Shown one piece after another: positions 62,826 through 64,000 of a stretch of 64,000 nucleotides of DNA. Source of the stretch: Hyphomicrobiales bacterium. GTDB lineage: Bacteria; Pseudomonadota; Alphaproteobacteria; Rhizobiales; Rhizobiaceae. The position numbers and the translations under genes were made by a program. The stretch covers positions 13,217-77,216 of the forward strand of contig UCHD01000003.1 in NCBI GenBank assembly GCA_900472175.1, in the 5' to 3' direction. Below the pieces are notes generated by a model. It worked only from the letters and a program-made list of their open reading frames with translations, ran no database searches and was not told the origin of the DNA. Numbering within the stretch: the stretch's first letter is position 1; each line of letters starts with the position of its first letter.

Positions 62826-63580
62826 TCCAGATCGAAAACGTGTCACTGTCCTATCGTGAAGTACCAATCCTGAGTGACATTACTCTTTCGCTTGGCAAGG
62901 GCGGCATCACCGCGTTAGTCGGCCCGAATGGGGCCGGTAAATCGACACTGTTATCGCTGATTGCTCGGCTGCAGCCACTCCAGACCGGCCGTATCCTGGT
63001 TGACAGCCTGCCGGTCAATAGCACGGCAAGCCGGATTCTCGCGCGGCGCCTCGCCATCTTGCGCCAAGGTGGTGCAATCGCCAGCCGCCTGACTGTACGC
63101 CAGCTGGTTGGCTTCGGCCGCTTCCCGCATCATCAGGGGCGCCCGTGTGCCGGGGATATCGCTGCTGTCGAAGCGGCACTGGAGCAATTCGAACTGCAAG
63201 CTCTCGCAGAGCGCTTTATCGATACACTGTCCGGCGGACAGCGCCAGCGGGCGATGGTGGCAATGACGTTTTGCCAGGGTACAGATTATCTGCTTCTCGA
63301 TGAACCGTTGAACAACCTAGACATGTTCCATGCACGCCAGCTGATGCGTTCTCTCAGAACAATCGCCGATGAGCGGCAGCGAACCGCAATCATCGTGCTG
63401 CACGACATCAATCAGGCTGCCACATATGCGGATCGCATCGTCGCAATGCGTGACGGCAGGGTGATCGCCGACGGCACTCCGGCTACAGTTCTGACGGAAG
63501 ACAATCTTGAGGCCGTTTTTGGATACCGCATGCAGATTAGACAGATTGACGGGACACCTCTTGTCCTCCAGCATCTGTGA
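62822..63580 (+). CDS. Siderophore ABC transporter ATPase (FecE/YclP-like)
   Basis: A 252-residue ATPase with Walker A GPNGAGKST, signature LSGGQRQR, Walker B YLLLDEPLNNLD and switch VLHDINQA. It is last in the siderophore run and completes the importer. No further gene follows within about 300 bases, so the operon probably ends here. Confidence 0.94.
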   Translation: MIQIENVSLSYREVPILSDITLSLGKGGITALVGPNGAGKSTLLSLIARLQPLQTGRILVDSLPVNSTASRILARRLAILRQGGAIASRLTVRQLVGFGRFPHHQGRPCAGDIAAVEAALEQFELQALAERFIDTLSGGQRQRAMVAMTFCQGTDYLLLDEPLNNLDMFHARQLMRSLRTIADERQRTAIIVLHDINQAATYADRIVAMRDGRVIADGTPATVLTEDNLEAVFGYRMQIRQIDGTPLVLQHL

Positions 63581-64000
63581 TGATGCACAGATACAAGCCG
63601 AGTTGGTTGGCTTGCTCGTCCTCATCAAAGTCTTTTCAAGGTTCGATGTTGCTGATCGTAGAATCGCGTTCGAGCTCTGGTGTCACTGACCGTTCGTAAA
63701 CGGCTCACCGCAACAAATTTTACGCGAAGCTTCAGGTCACTTAGTCTTCGCAATCATGCCTGCCCGCAGAATGCGGCCATGCGCCTGGGGATCGCAAGCA
63801 CATCGCCTATCGCAATACCGAGAGCGGGCTGCGGAAAGAATCCGGTCTCCGGCTGAATAGACTCGAACTGACCGCGCTCATGAGCGCGGTCAGTTTTCTT
63901 GGATTGACGGTCGCAGCAATCAATCTCTTGCCTGCGGCTCTATTTCCTCAGAAATCAAACGAGGTGGAGAGCATCAAAGTCCGCGGAGCTCCTCCGGAGA
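63581..64000. other. Right edge: no complete gene
   Basis: Beyond the ATPase gene no frame has a family match. A frame running off the right edge (through FLGLTVAAINLLPAALFPQK) is hydrophobic and could be the start of a membrane or TonB-like protein. However, its only ATG (63880) lies inside a long palindrome and has no ribosome site. Confidence 0.35.
63866..63895. terminator. 30-base perfect palindrome followed by T-rich sequence
   Basis: AACTGACCGCGCTC followed by AT and GAGCGCGGTCAGTT is perfect over 30 bases, and TTTCTT follows. As RNA it would form a 12-13 bp GC-rich hairpin with a tiny loop, which fits an intrinsic terminator for the plus-strand siderophore operon, although it lies 286 bases past the last stop codon. 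Confidence 0.55.

Noticed and set aside
63741-64000. Start of a TonB-like gene running off the right edge
   Set aside because: The only ATG lies inside the 30-base palindrome and no ribosome site is present, so the hydrophobic run alone does not support it.

Overview
The window looks like an accessory region (a plasmid, chromid or genomic island) of a Rhizobiaceae bacterium of the Rhizobium/Agrobacterium type. The reasons are the high GC content, the many tightly packed ABC-transporter operons for sugars, sugar acids and amino-acid-like compounds, the families of the regulators (ROK, GntR, RpiR, Rrf2, Crp/Fnr), and genes for Amadori-compound and hexuronate use. Species and replicon cannot be fixed from the sequence. 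No rRNA, tRNA, CRISPR array or replication origin was seen.

Layout. 1-5.6 kb holds stress genes: a MarR regulator, a Tat-exported multicopper oxidase behind a CueR-like promoter and a copZ-like gene broken by an in-frame TGA, and a divergent hmp/nsrR nitric-oxide pair with two NsrR-type operators between them. 5.6-6.7 kb is a mosaic of broken pieces: a truncated small protein, an IS21-like end, an ISL3 transposase tail, a permease piece and an RpiR head. 7.1-17.6 kb is a catabolic cluster: a CUT1 sugar ABC transporter, a PfkB kinase, an argininosuccinate-lyase homologue, a ROK regulator and a long PIG-L deacetylase. 17.7-25.7 kb is a probable Amadori (fructosyl-amino-acid) system: a GntR regulator, an FrlB-type deglycase and FrlD-type kinase on the plus strand, and a polar-amino-acid ABC transporter with an FAD oxidoreductase and an EamA exporter on the minus strand. 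Similar operator sequences lie at both ends. 25.8-34.9 kb is a hexuronate regulon (uxaC, uxuB, uxuA and a GntR regulator) with a PotABCD-type ABC transporter.

35-36.2 kb looks eroded. 36.3-43.2 kb carries a Crp/Fnr regulator, a 1,423-residue protein joining a cytochrome P450 to a membrane segment and a DyP-type peroxidase, and a class III cyclase with TPRs. 44-48.1 kb has a small outer-membrane beta-barrel protein, an MFS exporter of the siderophore-exporter type and a two-component system.

48.5-63.6 kb is the most striking block. It is an unbroken plus-strand run of FecI-type sigma factor, FecR-type anti-sigma factor, TonB-dependent transducer, DUF2218 protein, then asbA, asbB, asbC, an asbD-asbE fusion and asbF, then a four-gene siderophore ABC importer. 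By family membership and order this is a complete petrobactin-type (3,4-catecholate/citrate/polyamine) siderophore locus: synthesis, outer-membrane uptake, cell-surface signalling and inner-membrane import. Together with the P450-DyP fusion it is the best candidate for an undescribed system here.
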